From: Tuctoria greenei
Lineage: Eukaryota > Streptophyta > Magnoliopsida > Poales > Poaceae
Assembly (NCBI GenBank): GCA_036927565.1
Contig: JAYESD010000005.1
Span: 86,282,301-86,346,300 of the forward strand
Reading direction: 5' to 3'
DNA: 64,000 bases
In this document: positions 10,449 to 22,060 of the stretch, piece after piece
Numbering within the stretch: the stretch's first letter is position 1
How the letters are laid out: each line of letters starts with the position of its first letter
Notes under the pieces: generated by a model
Databases searched by the model: none
Told to the model about the DNA's origin: nothing
Seen by the model: only the letters and a program-made list of their open reading frames with translations
Translations under genes and position numbers: made by a program

Positions 10449-13400
10449 CTAAGTTCTATGGAAGAACGAGGCGACCTTCTGGGCAACCTCCGACATGTTG
10501 GTCTTGGCGGCGTCTCCCACTCCGTCGATGGGACCTTCAAGCACCAGTTTTAGTGGGAAGTGAGGATCCCAGCTTGTGTAGCATGTCACCATGTATTCTG
10601 CGACGTTCTTCGCAAGGGATTTTCCTTCAGTTTCCAACTAATCTGCGATGACATCGCCCATCGCGCCGAGTTTGTTGCCAACCAAGCTCAGCGCCTCCAA
10701 CGCATGGTCCAGCTCTGGCTCTAAATTGTCAGGACGCACGGGACTAAAGCCCAGCAGTGTCACCGCGACATTGGCTTTGCCCAAGAATTCCCATACTTGT
10801 TGGGACTCCGCAGCCCTTGAGACCCGAATCTCCTCCAAAGACCTCTGTGCCGCCGCAAGCTCCGAACCCTCCCGGACAAGGTGCTCGACCTCCTTGGTGT
10901 GCTGCTGAATACTCTCAGCAACTTGCTTTTCATGGTCGCAAAGCTCCTTCTTCCGGACGTGGATCCAGTTTCGGCGGTCAACCAGGTCTTTCTCCCAGCC
11001 TCGCATATTCTTCTCCCTGGCAGTGACTTCGACCTCCCTTTTTGTAAGGTCATGTCCCCGCCGCCATGCCTTCTCCTCTTCGCTCTTGCAGCGCTCCTCC
11101 AACTTCTTGGTGCGTTCTGCAAGGCTCTTGTCACTCAGAGCCAGCCTTTGGGCGAGCTCCTCCTCCCTCTTCATGAGGTCATCCCTCAACTCCAGGAGTT
11201 TTTGCTCTTCCTCTTCGAGCTTTTTCTCTCGCTCATCAAGACCCTCCCGACGCTTGACGAGACCTTCGGGGATGGTATTGAGGTTCTCATGGCGACCATT
11301 CGCCGCCTCATTAGCAGCCAGGGGTTGTTCGTATATAGCCGAGGATTGATTGTCAAGGGATCGCTCCATGCTTTCCCTCTCATCTAGTAGCTGGCCCCAG
11401 TACTCCATCCAGGCCTTTTCCCCCCTGACCCACTCCTTGTCGTCGGCCAGCCTTGTTTGCGCCAGCTTGGTCTCGAATTGTAGTCAGTTGCCCCACCTCC
11501 TAAGAGTTTGGCGCTCCTCCTAGAGGGCCTTTCTATCGTGATAAAATGCAATTTGGACCTGATGAAGGCTGGAGCAAGCATTGTCGATGGATAGCGACAT
11601 GGGGATTGGCTCCGGACTTGTCAGGGTCCTCTCCGCTGACTCCAGCGGGTTCTCCAAAATAAAAATGGGGTCCCACTCGACAAGAGCGATCCCCTGAGCT
11701 TCCGCAGCACTAGGGCTGCCTTGCGGGAGTGCCTCGGTCGTCACCGAGGTACGTCCCGCAACAGGAGTTTCTACCTCTGGAGTTAGCTTCGAAGGTCCCA
11801 CCGCCATGTCATCATCAACTGGTCTCTCAAGTAGAGGACTGGTTGCTCCGTCTTGGCACACTGGCTCGGGAGTGGGTACCTCCGGGACTACCACCTCTGG
11901 GGCAGGCAGTGAAGACCCAGCCGGAGCTGAGGCCATCTCCGGCTATGACGTTGGTGCTTCCTCCACTGCCGGTTCAGGCACATGCGCTTCGACCTCCACC
12001 AGTTCGGATGCCAGCACCTCCACGTCAACCGGCTCAGGCACTGGAACTTCATGAAGCACCGGCTCCACCGCCAGGGCTTCAGTAACATCCGACTTGAAGG
12101 CTAGAACTTCAGCTACCTCCGACTCTGAGGCCGGAGCGTCCATCATCGCAGCATCCAAAACCGGAGCTTCAGCCTCCGGAGCTGGTGCCACTGGTACATC
12201 TTCATTCCCATGGTCCGGCGCTACCACGAGAGCTTTGGGAGATGAGTCGAGGTCCAAAACCACAACAGCTGGCGCTAGAGCTGCCACGACCTCAGCCACC
12301 ACTTGGGGTGGCACTAGAATTGGAGCTGAAGCCTCCGCCAGCACAGCATCAGCCCCTATCACAGGAACCGGAGCTTCAGACCCTATTTTGGATGCCTTTT
12401 GGGCGAAGGATAAAAAAACTCAAAATATGGTTACAACAAACATAACAAATTGAGGTAAAAAAAGCAAATTTACGTTGGAAGGCTTCTGCTCCAGCTAGCG
12501 CTGAACCTCTTCGCCAGACGCTCAGAGCCCGACCCAGTCGCAACTGGTGTAGTAACTCCGGAAGGCTCTTTGGAGCTTGCTGCCACCGTTAGCGACGTCT
12601 CGATTGGGGCCCCCCTCGACTGAGAAGGACCCTTAGACCTAGAGCCCTTAGCTAGCCCTAGTGCCGGAGTCACCTGGTCAGAGCTGGCGTTCCGGGGACA
12701 CACATATGCTGGAGTTGGTGTCGTCATCGAAGACCTCCCGTGCCGAGGAGAAGGGACTGAGGCAGATGGAGGTAGCCTCACAGCGCTTCTGTCAGCATGT
12801 CTCAGCTTCCTCTTCCGGTCGGAAGGTTCAGCGAGGTCCTTGCCCTTGCCGGTGTCTTCAACTCGTCGACTCGGAGAAGGAAGCGCTGCCCTTTCAGAAA
12901 CTCCGAAGATTGCTACCCCGAAGGTTGGTCGTCTTTCCACCAGGCCCAAGTCATCCAACAGTGGCATCCTCCTCCGGAGCTCTCTGCTTACCTCTTGTAT
13001 CATATTCAGAGGCAGAAAGGTCGCCAGTGGAGACACGTCGTCAGGGCTGATGTTCCCATGCTGAAATTTCATGAGATGGATCTTTAGAGCTTCCTCGCCT
13101 AAGTTGGTGTTCAAACCAACCTCGATGCGATTGTGATCCATCTCACTGTTGAAGGCCCATGCAGGTCCCTCCCTGGCCCTCAGCAGGGCCCACCTGTTCG
13201 ATAAAAAGTTGTCGAAGACCATCTGGGGTTCACCCCACCTTCGACGAACTCTTGGATTCTCTGCAGAATGGGCTTGTACGCCTTCGACAGCTCCATAACT
13301 TCACTCCAAGTGTTGATGTCAACGCGGGGGAGGCCTTCAGGCAGTTCCAGCCTCTCGTGTCCCTCCACGGTGATGACCACCCAGTTTTTCTTGCAATCGT

Positions 13401-13850
13401 GCCACTTGTCGGAAGGAAAAGAACTCAAGTACTTGAGGGGGCAGTTTTTCCGCTTCACAAAGTAGTAGAAGCCGACGAATTCCTTACTCTTTTCAGTGGA
13501 GTGAACAGTGAAGAAAGTCTGAAACAACTCCACGCAAGGAGGCACACCCACCCACATCTCGCAAAAGTGGACGAAAGTCGCCACTAGCAAGATCGAGTGG
13601 GGGCCAAGATGGTGGAGTTGCAGACCATAGAAATCTAGCAGCATCAAGAAGAAAGTAGAGAAAGGCGAGATCAAACCCGCCATGGCGTACCCAAGGAAGT
13701 ACACCATATGTCCGGGCGCTCCTTCTTGAAGGGGAGCTTGCCGTAGCAAATGTTGCGGTCGAAGGAGTCACTGGACCACCCCATGTAGGTCTGGACCCTC
13801 GACAACTCCTCGTTGCTCCTGATGCAGCTCTTGGGAAGTCCCAACTCCAT
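10449..13850 (-). pseudogene. C1 antisense gene, Transposase_28-type protein
   Basis: This gene runs opposite to gag-pol. Exon 1 is about 12469-13850 (start MELGLPKS at 13850). It holds the 'putative gypsy type transposon' domain (PF04195-like) with FFLMLLDFYGLQLHHLG and FVHFCEMWVGVPP, intact at about 13180-13749. Exon 2, about 10449-12395, codes a Pro/Ala/Glu/Val-rich region, the block SLSIDNACSSLHQVQ, a long charged coiled coil (EKKLEEEEQKLLELRDD) and a C-terminus with VWEFLGKAN and GFSPVRP. Frameshifts lie near 13220 and 13715; stops occur near 11520 and 10636. The function is unknown. C2 has the same gene at 48249-51792. Confidence 0.85.
12396..12468 (-). other. Probable intron of the C1 antisense gene
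   Basis: Exon 1 ends at the same Ser-Leu-Pro codons as in C2 and a GTAAAT donor follows (12468 leftwards). The region is T-rich and non-coding, and homology to C2 exon 2 resumes after it. The AAAAG acceptor at about 12396 does not restore the frame, so the splice site is damaged or lies elsewhere. Confidence 0.5.
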
Positions 13851-14360
13851 CGCACCATGGCGGGGCGAGAGAGAAAAAGCAAGTGAAGGTTTGGAGGATT
13901 CGAGCGCAAATGTAGGCGTAAGAAACCCTCAAACCATGTTCGCTTTCCCTCTTAAGTAAGCCCCCGCAACGCTTGGATGGAAACAGCAAAAAGGCCAAGG
14001 ATACATTTCAAAAATTACACCCTACCAATGACAAAGGGGCTCGGGGCCACTGCGACGATCATGTTGAGGTCCTTACCCCAAGGGAATAGTTGTCATGATG
14101 AGTGGCAGGATACCCAAGGGCGGCGGCCTGACAGGGCGCGTGGAACCGATACGGTTTTCGTGTTGGGAACTGGCAACCTTCAATTGGGTCAGATCCGCAC
14201 ACGCAAATCTCACCTGCCACGTCTAGAAGATACCACGCGGCGATGGTTTAACTGCAAACTATCACCTCAACAGTACATCCAAAAACCATTGAAGACACGG
14301 CGCATAAATCGAAAGATGGACCCACCTCCGGCAGAATGACTTAATCCAAATGGTCTCTCC
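13851..14360 (-). other. C1 upstream region of the antisense gene
   Basis: About 500 non-coding bases between the antisense start codon and the polypurine tract. A block at 13941-13984 (minus-strand TTTCCATCCAAGCGTTGCG and following CTTACTTAA) is nearly identical to 48111-48156 of C2, about 100 bases before the start codon in both. It may hold the promoter of the antisense gene. Confidence 0.45.
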
Positions 14361-14382
14361 CAGAGGTGGGCCCGGGGTCCAC
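14361..14382 (+). other. C1 polypurine tract
   Basis: A purine-rich AGAGGTGGGCCCGGGG stretch directly precedes the 3' LTR. It is conserved in C2 (47716-47738, minus). It would prime plus-strand DNA synthesis. Confidence 0.65.
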
Positions 14383-15260
14383 TGTCATTACCCTGCGTAT
14401 CGGATACCCCTTGGAACTATAAAGAGTGCAAAGGAACTCCACCCATCTGAGTTGAAGTCCTTGAAAGCCCCACGTGTTACTCGTAACCGGACCTGCCTCC
14501 CTCATATGGTTAGTCCCAATGCCGCCACGTGTATCATAAAACCGGAGCTACAATCCATACATGGGAATGCTCCGAACTGGATACCTGTGTGGCACCCCCG
14601 GACCTAACCCCCAACAGAGCAAAGCTCCGGTATCGACACGTATACAACAGCATCGGAACTACTCGTCCAAGACGGTAAGCTCCGAAGCTGCCACGCGTCC
14701 GACCACCGAACCTTCAACCTCAATAGGCAGATTGGTGGACCTTCAATGGCTCGTACCTTCAAGGGACATTTAAGGCTTCAAGACCTGATTATGTGTCATT
14801 AATGCAACCTTAATGACACACGATCGGAGGACCCTTAATACTAGTAAAGCCACCATTAAGGCGCGTTACAACGCTATTCAGGGGAATTAAGTACATTAAA
14901 CTTTGTATTAGGCATCAGTAACCGCCAGAGCCAAATGTCGGGCTAGGCTAACGATGTAACGGCCAGCCCTTGTACTATAAAAGAACTGGCCGAGCGATAC
15001 AAGGTAACACTCTGGTCTGAGGCTCGCGCTCAGGGGGTCTTTGGTCTCTCTGTCTGGTGCTCTGAGACTCTCATACAATCAATACAACAACAAAAACATA
15101 CCCTTGGGGTAGAGTATTATGCTCAGGCAGCCTGAACCACGTAAATCCTTGTGTCAAGTCACTATCTTGTTCTGAATCACCGCGCGCCCTAACCGAACTA
15201 AGAAACTCCTTGGGCTACTAACAGTAGTACCAGGGGAATTGCCGGAACCAGCATCCGACA
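14383..15260 (+). repeat. C1 3' LTR
   Basis: 878 bases, TGTCATTACC to CATCCGACA, aligned end to end with 2226-3102. TATA box at 14975-14984. Most differences from the 5' LTR are transitions. Confidence 0.92.
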
Positions 15261-16632
15261 GGATGTCTATGTGTTTGGTCCTAGAGTGCTCAACGGGATT
15301 ATGGGAAATTTTAATGGCACTCTCATTATCACAAACGAGTGGAATGTAGTTCATATTGTAACCATAATCCCTTAGAGTTTGTCGCATCCAAAGGAGTTGA
15401 GCACAACAACTCCCAGCTGCAACTTACTCCGCTTCGGCTGTGGATAGGGCAATGGAGTTTTGTTTCTTGGAGGACCAAGAAACTAGGGATCTACCTATGA
15501 ATTGGCATGTACCCGAGGTACTTTTTCTATCTACTTTGCATCCGACATAATCTGCATCGGAATAGCCAATGAGATTGAATTTTGAACCTTTGGGGTACCA
15601 AAGGCCTAGGTTGGGTGTATGAACTAAATACCGCAAGATTCTCTTAACGGCTGTCAAATGACACTCTTTTGGGTTGGCTTGAAACCTTGCACACAAGCAT
15701 ACACTCAACATAATGTCTGGCCTAGATGCACATAAGTATAGTAAAGATCCAATCATGGAGTGATATACCTTTTGATCGACATTTGGTCCATCTTCATTGA
15801 GATCCAAGTGGCCATTCGTTGCCATGGGAGTCTTTATGGGCTTCGCCTTGTCCATTCCAAACATCTTGAGTATGTCTTGAGTGTACTTAGTTTGTCTTAT
15901 GAACATCCCTTCCATTTGTTGCCTCACTTGGAATCCCAAGAAGTACTTTAGCTCTCCCATCATAGTCATCTCAAACCTATCTGTCATAATTTTACTAAAT
16001 TCCTCACAAAAAGATTTGTTAGTTGAACCAAGGTTTATATCATCAACATAGATTTGACAAACAAAGAGATCATTGTCAATGTTCTTTGTAAACAATGTAT
16101 AATCTACTTTACCGATCTTAAAGCCATTTTCAATTAAGAAATCTCTAAGACACTCATACCAAGCTCTAAGAGCTTGTTTGAGGCCGTAGAGAGCCTTACG
16201 CAATTTAAATACATGGTCGGGGAACTCTTCATCTTAAAACCCGGGCGGTTGCTCCACATACACCTCCCCCTTGATTGGTCCGTTGAGGAAGGCGCTTTTC
16301 ACATCCATTTGATAGATCTTGAAATCATGGTGAGTAGCATATGCAAGTAATATTCTAATGGACTCAAGTCTAGCTACAAGAGCAAAGGTTTCGTTGAAAT
16401 CCAAACCTTCGACTTGTGAATACACTTTGGCCACAAGTTGTGCCTTGTTCCTTGTCACGGCTCCGTGTTCGTCTTGTTTGTTGCGGAAGACCCATTTGGT
16501 GCCGGTGACGTAGGATTTGGGTCTTTCGACTAGTTCCCACACCTCGTTTCTTTTGAAATTGTTGAGTACTTCTTGCATGGCCACTACCCAATCCGGATCC
16601 TTCAATGAATCCTCAACCCCGCGTGGTTCCAA
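15261..16632 (-). pseudogene. Sirevirus reverse transcriptase and RNase H (main part)
   Basis: RT motifs on the minus strand: TKWVFRNKQDE, QMDVKSAFLNG, LYGLKQALRAWYE and the catalytic IYVDDI, which is intact. RNase H follows with DADYVGCKVDRKSTSG and ends inside a conserved HID segment cut by C1 at 15261; the rest is at 2057-2225. Stops: one near 16234 after the PPGF motif and one near 15421 after the AEAE motif. Long open stretches (16234-16632 and 15424-16203) show modest decay. Confidence 0.9.
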
Positions 16633-16941
16633 AAAGGATGCAAACGAGTAATTCTCACAAAAATTAGCTATGCGTGATCTAGTAGTTACTCACTTTTGGA
16701 TGTCACCGATGATGTTGTCGATTGGGTGATCCCTTTGGACACATTGGTGTACTCTTGGGTGTGGTACTTGCTATCTTGAATCTTCATGATCATCTTCTTC
16801 TCCCTCTAAATGGTTTCCCTCATTGACTTGAAGGTCATTTTCATCTTCTTGAGGTTGATCTTGTATGGAAGCTCCCCCTTGATCATTGGCCTCCTCTTGT
16901 GGTTCATTTTCCTCATGCATATGTAGATATGGCTCTTGTGG
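16633..16941 (-). other. Sirevirus integrase-RT linker
   Basis: A stretch of about 300 bases between recognisable integrase and RT, read on the minus strand as an acidic, polar linker (Glu/Asp/Asn-rich) with several stops. Such linkers are usual in copia Pol and carry no conserved motif. Confidence 0.55.
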
Positions 16942-17870
16942 TCAAACTTTGCCTAACGCCATTCTTCTCAATGCTTGACAAGGAGCTTCTTCTTTATCTA
17001 GCACACATGGATCAACTTGCTCCTTTTGGGAGCCATTAGCTTCATCGAACACTATGTCACGTGCTACTTCAACAAGTCCAGAGGTCTTGTTGTAGACACG
17101 ATAGGCGTAAGTGTTCGAATCATAACCAAGCAAGAAATCTTCATTGGACTTCAAAGCAAACTTTGAAGTCCTAGGCTTCTTGTTAAAAATATAGCATTTG
17201 GAACAAAAAACTCGAAAATATGAAATATTAGGCTTGTTACCAGTGCGTAGCTCATAGGATGTTTTCTTGAGTAGTCGATGAAGATAAAGTCGATTTATGG
17301 TGTGGCAAGCTCTGTTGACCGCTTCCGCCCAAAATCAATCCGAGGTCCTGTACTCATCGAGTATTGTTCTCGCCATCTCTATGAGAGTTCGATTATTTCT
17401 TACGGCAACTCCATATTGTTGAGGGGAGTAAGGTGTTGAAAACTCGTGCTTTATGCCTTCTTCATCTAGGTACTCCTCCACTTGTGTGTCCTTGAACTCC
17501 GTGGCGTTGTCGCTTCGAATGTTCTTGATTGTCAATGAGAATTAATTTTGAGCTCGCTTGAAGAACTCTTGAGTGTTCCATGTGTTTCTGACTTATCATG
17601 CAAAAAGAAAACCCAAGTGAAGCGAGAAAAATCATCAACAACTACTAAACCATATTTGTTACCGCTGATGCTTATGTAAGCAATTGGACCAAATAAGTCC
17701 ATGTGAAGTAGCTCGAGCGGTCTTGTTGTAGTCATGACGTTCTTAATGGGATGAGGTGCTCCAACTTGCTTCCCGGCTTGGCACGCGTTACAAGGCCTGT
17801 CTTTCTCAAAAACAACATCCTTCAAACCTCGGATGTGATCGCCCTTGAGGAGTTTTTTAAGATTCCTCAT
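16942..17870 (-). pseudogene. Sirevirus integrase (catalytic Glu replaced)
   Basis: The core has LLHMDLFGP with the first Asp, NIRSDNATEF with the second Asp, and then YSPQQYGVAVRNNRTLIEMA, where the expected catalytic Glu (GVAERxNRTL) is Val. The upstream CNACQAGKQ belongs to the zinc-binding domain. The C-terminal part continues to 16942 (SNEDFLLGYDSNTYAYRVYN). Stops lie near 17333 and 17530. The copy would be unable to catalyse strand transfer. Confidence 0.85.
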
Positions 17871-18092
17871 ACCAACATGCGCTAGTCATCTATGCCACAA
17901 CCAATCCATGTTGGTCTTTGCAATCAAGCATGTGTCAAGTTCGGCTTTATCTTTGTTGAAGTCAACAAGGTAAAGCTTTCCCTTTAACATACCCTTAAAT
18001 GCAATGGAACCATCACTCCTTCTAGAGACGGTCACACCCTTGTTAGTGAACAAGCAATTATAACCTTTGTCACATGATTGAGATATGGACAT
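17871..18092 (-). pseudogene. Sirevirus GAG-pre-integrase domain
   Basis: CLIAKTNMDWLWHR followed by a stop and LAHVGM is the HxxxH half of the integrase zinc-binding domain typical of copia elements. One in-frame stop (arginine position) separates it from the rest. Confidence 0.75.
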
Positions 18093-18103
18093 CAGGTTAT
18101 AAT

Positions 18104-18331
18104 CTAAGGAATCAACATGTAATACATGAGAAAGAGTGTGTTTAGATGATATGGCAATTTACCGGTACCGAGCACCATTCCTTGACTACTGTCTCCAAAA
18201 TAAATGCCCTCGCTTGGATCCTCATTTACTTCATACTCAACGAACATCCTTCTTTCTCCGGTCATATGGTTGGCGCAGCCACTGTCTAGCACCCATTTTG
18301 ATCCACCGGAGGAATGGGCCTGGAAAAACAA
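18104..18331 (-). pseudogene. Sirevirus aspartic protease
   Basis: KWVLDSGCANHMTGE is the classic copia protease active site (D-S-G intact), followed by YFGDSSQGMVLGTGKL. The frame runs into noise at the C-terminal end near 18104-18160. The enzyme would cleave the Gag-Pol polyprotein. Confidence 0.85.
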
Positions 18332-18511
18332 ATTATGCCTTGGTTTTAGGTACCCAAGCTTGCTTGGGTCCTTTTATATTAGTCACAAGGGATTTTGGCA
18401 CCCAAACATGAGACTTGGTGTTCCCATGGCATGGCCCAACATAATGAGCATAAACTTTGCCAAAATTACTTCTCATTAAGACATAAGATGCATCAAAAGT
18501 TTAAATAGCAA

Positions 18512-19432
18512 CTATTGTTGTTTATACACAGGACTAGTCTGGGAGATCGGACTTGTCCGGAGGACCAGACTTGTCCGGATCCCGACCAGACTAGTCCGGT
18601 GATCATGCATGTTAGATTCATTAATTTTGCATTTTCCAGTTTGAGAGGGTCTTCCCTTTACAAAGGCATTGCTCTCCTTGTTATTCTTATGGCTTCTAGC
18701 ATGTTGCTTTTCACCATAAGAGTAACCAATGCCATATTTGACATTTGGAGGTCTTGTGACCAAGTATGCACTACGTGCATATTTGATCTTCTCTTTGTCA
18801 AATATGCCATTTTGTGAAGGATGCTTGTCCTTGGTAGAGGTTGACTTGTCTTTCAAGCTGGTGTCAATTTTACCACATGTACAAGTAGAAGCAACTTCAG
18901 TTTTAATGGGTTGGGAAGATGAACTTGAAGAGGATGAGGGGTCACCTTGCTTGCGTGACTCAACTTGTACCTCAAGGATCTTGTTAACCTTGATTAGTTT
19001 AGCAAGTTCATCCTTGATTGTAGCATTTGAATCGTTTAACTCCAAGCAAGCTTCCTTGCTTGAAGATAACTCAATCTCTAGTGACTTGCTTTGCTCCTTT
19101 TCAAGCTCTAGAAGCTTGTCAAGTTCGACATATTCCTCCTTTTGGGAGATAATCATGTCTTCTTGACGATGTATCAACTTCTCCTTCTCAACAAGTTGTT
19201 CAAGTAAGAATTTCATTTTTGCGGTTGTTTTCTTACCTAGTCCGATGAGCATATCTTCATTATCGCTAGCAATTTCACTATCACTAAAATAGGAATGTAT
19301 AGAAGAGGGTTTTGTTGTTACCTTGCGTTTACCTTCCTTTTCCATGAGGCAAGTGACATTCCCATTCCATGCGCCGAGAGTAGGGAAGAGAGTGGGCTTC
19401 TTGGATGTCTTTTCGATGGCTATGCTAGACAT
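18512..19432 (-). pseudogene. Sirevirus gag C-terminal extension, coiled coil
   Basis: An open stretch of 306 codons on the minus strand between the CCHC knuckle and protease. It has acidic/serine segments, a predicted coiled coil rich in Glu/Lys/Leu (LLEQLVEKEKLIHRQED, ELDKLLELEKEQSKSLE) and a run of eight serines. The last 30 codons, before TAG-free readthrough into noise, are made of palindrome copies read as RTSLV/RTSP units. A long coiled-coil gag is usual for Sireviruses. The frame to protease is interrupted at 18511. Confidence 0.75.
18531..18602. repeat. Palindrome copies inside the Sirevirus gag-pol frame
   Basis: Four copies of the GGAC(T/A)(A/T)GTC(C/T)GG motif in about 70 bases. 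They match the LTR array motif yet lie in the frame between gag and protease, where they code Arg-Thr-Ser-(Leu/Pro) units. Confidence 0.7.
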
Positions 19433-20754
19433 CTCTTCTTCTTCTTCAGATGAGGACTCATCATTTGAGTCCCACTCTTTCCCTATATGCGCTTGTTCGG
19501 CTTGTTTCTTCTTCTTGAAGAATTTCTTGGGTTGAGGCTTTGCTTCTTTTGTCTTCTTCTTGTTCTCTTCTTATGGGCAATCAACTATAAAGTGGCTATA
19601 CTCACCACAATTATAGCATGTCTGCCTCAACTTTGACTTTGATCTTTCCTTGTACTTTCCTTCACTTGATTTAGCGCCTTGTCTCTTTTTCATCATCTTC
19701 TTGAATTTCTTCGTGAACAGTATCATGTCATCTTCATCCAAGTCACTGCTTTATCATCACCGTCTTCTTCTAGTTGAGCTTCTCGAGCTTCTTTAGACAA
19801 GGGCTTAAGGGTGGACTTTAGAGCGACCCCTTTCTTCTCTGCCGAGGTGAGGTCGGCAATTTCCTTAACATGTTTGGTTTGTTTTTCCATCATCTCAAAG
19901 TTGATGATTTTCCCAAGTAGCTCATCTGGGGTCATCTTCTTGTATCCAGGGCTTTCTCGTATCATTGAGCACAAGGTGACATTGCAAGGCATGAAGGCTC
20001 TATGTATGACCTTCACTACCTCATGGTCGTTCCACTTCTTGCTTCCGTATGCTCGCACCTTGTTGATGAGCGTATTTAATCGGTTGTACATGTCTTGTGG
20101 CGACTCATCTTCTTTGATTGCAAACCTTCCCAGCTCGCCTTCAATCATCTCGATCTTCGCTTCTCGCACATGACGATCGCCTTCATGTGCGGTTTGCAAT
20201 GTATCCCATATTTCTTTTGCGATCTCGAGTCCATCCACTTTTGTAAACTCATCACGACTCAGCGATGAAGTGATGACTGCAGCAGCTTGGACGTTTCGAT
20301 GGATCGCTTGCTCTTGGCTAGGTGTGAGCTCCTCATCATCATCAGGGATATCTATTCCTATGCATACTATGTGCCACAAACTTGGATTGAGAGAAATCAA
20401 ATGCATTTTCCATGTTTTGCCTCCACATTGAGTAGTCATTGCCGTCAAAGTGTGGGGCTTTTCCAAGTGGAATAGATAGATAATGATTATTGTTAGAATT
20501 TAGGTGATCATAATTAAAAGGATATCGGGAGTAGTCGGTGTGACTACTTCCCTTTATTTTTTCTTCTCATCTTCGATTTTCACCTTTCCCTTGGAAATGG
20601 TTTTCTTCCTTAGGAGAGCCTTGAGTTCCAACGTCTCCTCATCGTCATCCTCGAAGTCTTGAATGGCATCGAGGATCTTCTCCAATTTTTGGTTCTTGTC
20701 TTCATCAACCTTCTCTTGGTTGTTGCTCTTGTGTACGTCCTTCATGCCTGACAT
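19433..20754 (-). pseudogene. Sirevirus gag
   Basis: It begins at ATG 20754 (MSGMKDVHKSNNQEK) with an acidic N-terminus. A one-base shift in a poly-A run near 20555 is followed by GKAPHFDGNDYSMW and the UBN2/retrotran_gag capsid core (19723-20466; EIWDTLQTAHEGD, RLNTLINKVRAYG). The zinc knuckle C-Y-N-C-G-E-Y-S-H-F-I-V-D-C lies at about 19591-19632, with a TAA just after it. A further shift lies near 19720. This would form the particle. Confidence 0.88.
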
Positions 20755-20793
20755 GATCTCTTCGGGCGATTAGTCTCCTTCTTGAAGAACCTT

Positions 20794-20804
20794 GCTCTGA
20801 TAAC
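20794..20804 (-). other. Sirevirus primer binding site
   Basis: On the minus strand TTATCAGAGCA, a close match to the common plant initiator methionine tRNA site TGGTATCAGAGC, follows the LTR end within a few bases. Confidence 0.75.
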
Positions 20805-21575
20805 AATTGAATGTGGCCTAGAGGGGGGTGAATAGGCCTTTTTGAATTTTTTCGAAACCTTCAACACTTAACAACCAGATCAAATCTCGAGATATCAACC
20901 TAGTCCGGTCAAGTGCGGACTAGTCTGGTGTGTACCGACTAGGTTAATCAAATTCATCAACTAATTTGATTCTAGGATGTATGCAGCGGAAATATACATG
21001 TAATTGAAGTGTTACACGATTATGAACAAGGATATACCACAAGTCAATCTTATATTTAATGTTTCAACGTAAAGTAAGCAAGATTGATTGAAACCCTAGA
21101 TTGATATTATGTATAAGAATGATGAGCGCAAAGTAAGAACACAAGCATTTTATCACGTGGTTCGGTTCCCACAGAGGCAACCTACATCCACGTTGAGGAG
21201 TCCACAAAAGGACCGGGTCTTCTCCAACCCTACCCTCGTCGGATTGCCACGGAGGCCAATCCTATTCACTTATCACAAAGGGAAATAACCAAATTCAAGG
21301 GGTCTTCTCACACATTGAGGGCTCCCAAAGATTACAACAAGAACTCCACCAAGAACACACTTGAAAGATTACAACGAAAAACCACAAGAGTGTGTTAGGG
21401 AATCAAACCAAGAGCTCAATGAGTGATGAACTGTGTCTCTCCAATGATCCAAACTGTATCCTCAAGGGATTGATCTTTGTTGCATTTGATTTCGTGGAGA
21501 GATGTGTTTTTGAGGCTCTTGGGAGGTGTGACGGCGTAGGGGGTCGAGAGAGGTGAAAGATGGGTCGTGTACACT

Positions 21576-21583
21576 TATTTATA
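21576..21583 (-). promoter_or_regulatory. Sirevirus LTR TATA box
   Basis: The minus strand reads CCATATAAATAAG. It lies about 40 bases downstream of the palindrome array in the direction of transcription. Confidence 0.7.
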
Positions 21584-21619
21584 TGGGGTTCCCAAAAGTT
21601 ACCGTTAGGGTTTAGGAAT

Positions 21620-22060
21620 ATTGGACTAGTCTGTGGTGGACACCGGACTAGTCCGGTTTGCTGTGTGTAGCAAACCCTAGGTGTCCCGAAATATCGGAGT
21701 AGTCCGGCTAGAAGCGGACTTGTCTGATTTCACTTATGGAAATATTCGGACTAGTCCGATGGATATCGGACTTGTCCGGAAACATGAAACCCTAAGTGAA
21801 TTGGGGACAAGTCCGCACTTTGAGGACTTGTCCGATTTAGGTCAGAGGGTTTTTCGGACTAGTCCGTGCTAATATCGGACTTGTCCGAATTTGTGCAACT
21901 TGTGAAGTGTTTGGAGGACTAGTCTGGACTGGGGGGGGGGGACTAGTCCGATTCTAGTCAGAGAGATATCGTACTAGTCCGTGGTGATATCGGACTTGTC
22001 CGGTCTTGTGCAGAAAGATATCGGACTAGTCCGGTGTCAGTCGGACTAGTCCGGTCCTCT
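21620..22060. promoter_or_regulatory. Sirevirus U3 palindrome array
   Basis: About 16 copies of CGGACTAGTCCG or CGGACTTGTCCG (one or two changes allowed) in about 440 bases, mostly in pairs with centres 20-30 bases apart and often followed by GATAT. The array ends just upstream of the TATA box, as an enhancer would. Palindromic U3 repeats are known from maize Sireviruses, with a related GGACTGTCC core. Confidence 0.8.

Larger units (their letters stand above)
2226..15260 (+). mobile_element. C1: complete Tat-lineage Ty3/gypsy element
   Basis: The full structure is a 5' LTR (2226-3102), primer site, gag, protease, RT, RNase H, a second RNase H, integrase, spacer with repeats, antisense gene (10449-13850, minus), polypurine tract and 3' LTR (14383-15260). 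The LTRs run TGTCG...CGACA. Flanking 5-mers GAATG (2221-2225) and GGATG (15261-15265) form a target duplication with one mismatch. The second RNase H and an antisense gene between pol and the 3' LTR are features of the Tat group (Retand/Grande/RIRE2 types). The LTRs differ at about 23 of the first 260 aligned bases by my count, so this is an older insertion than C2. The sense frames have many stops. Confidence 0.9.

Noticed and set aside
10334..10651. Plus-strand ORF at the end of the C1 spacer
   Set aside because: It overlaps the conserved end of the antisense gene on the other strand and has no similarity of its own.
21620..22060. CRISPR-like array
   Set aside because: Repeats are short 12-base palindromes with irregular spacing, in a plant LTR.
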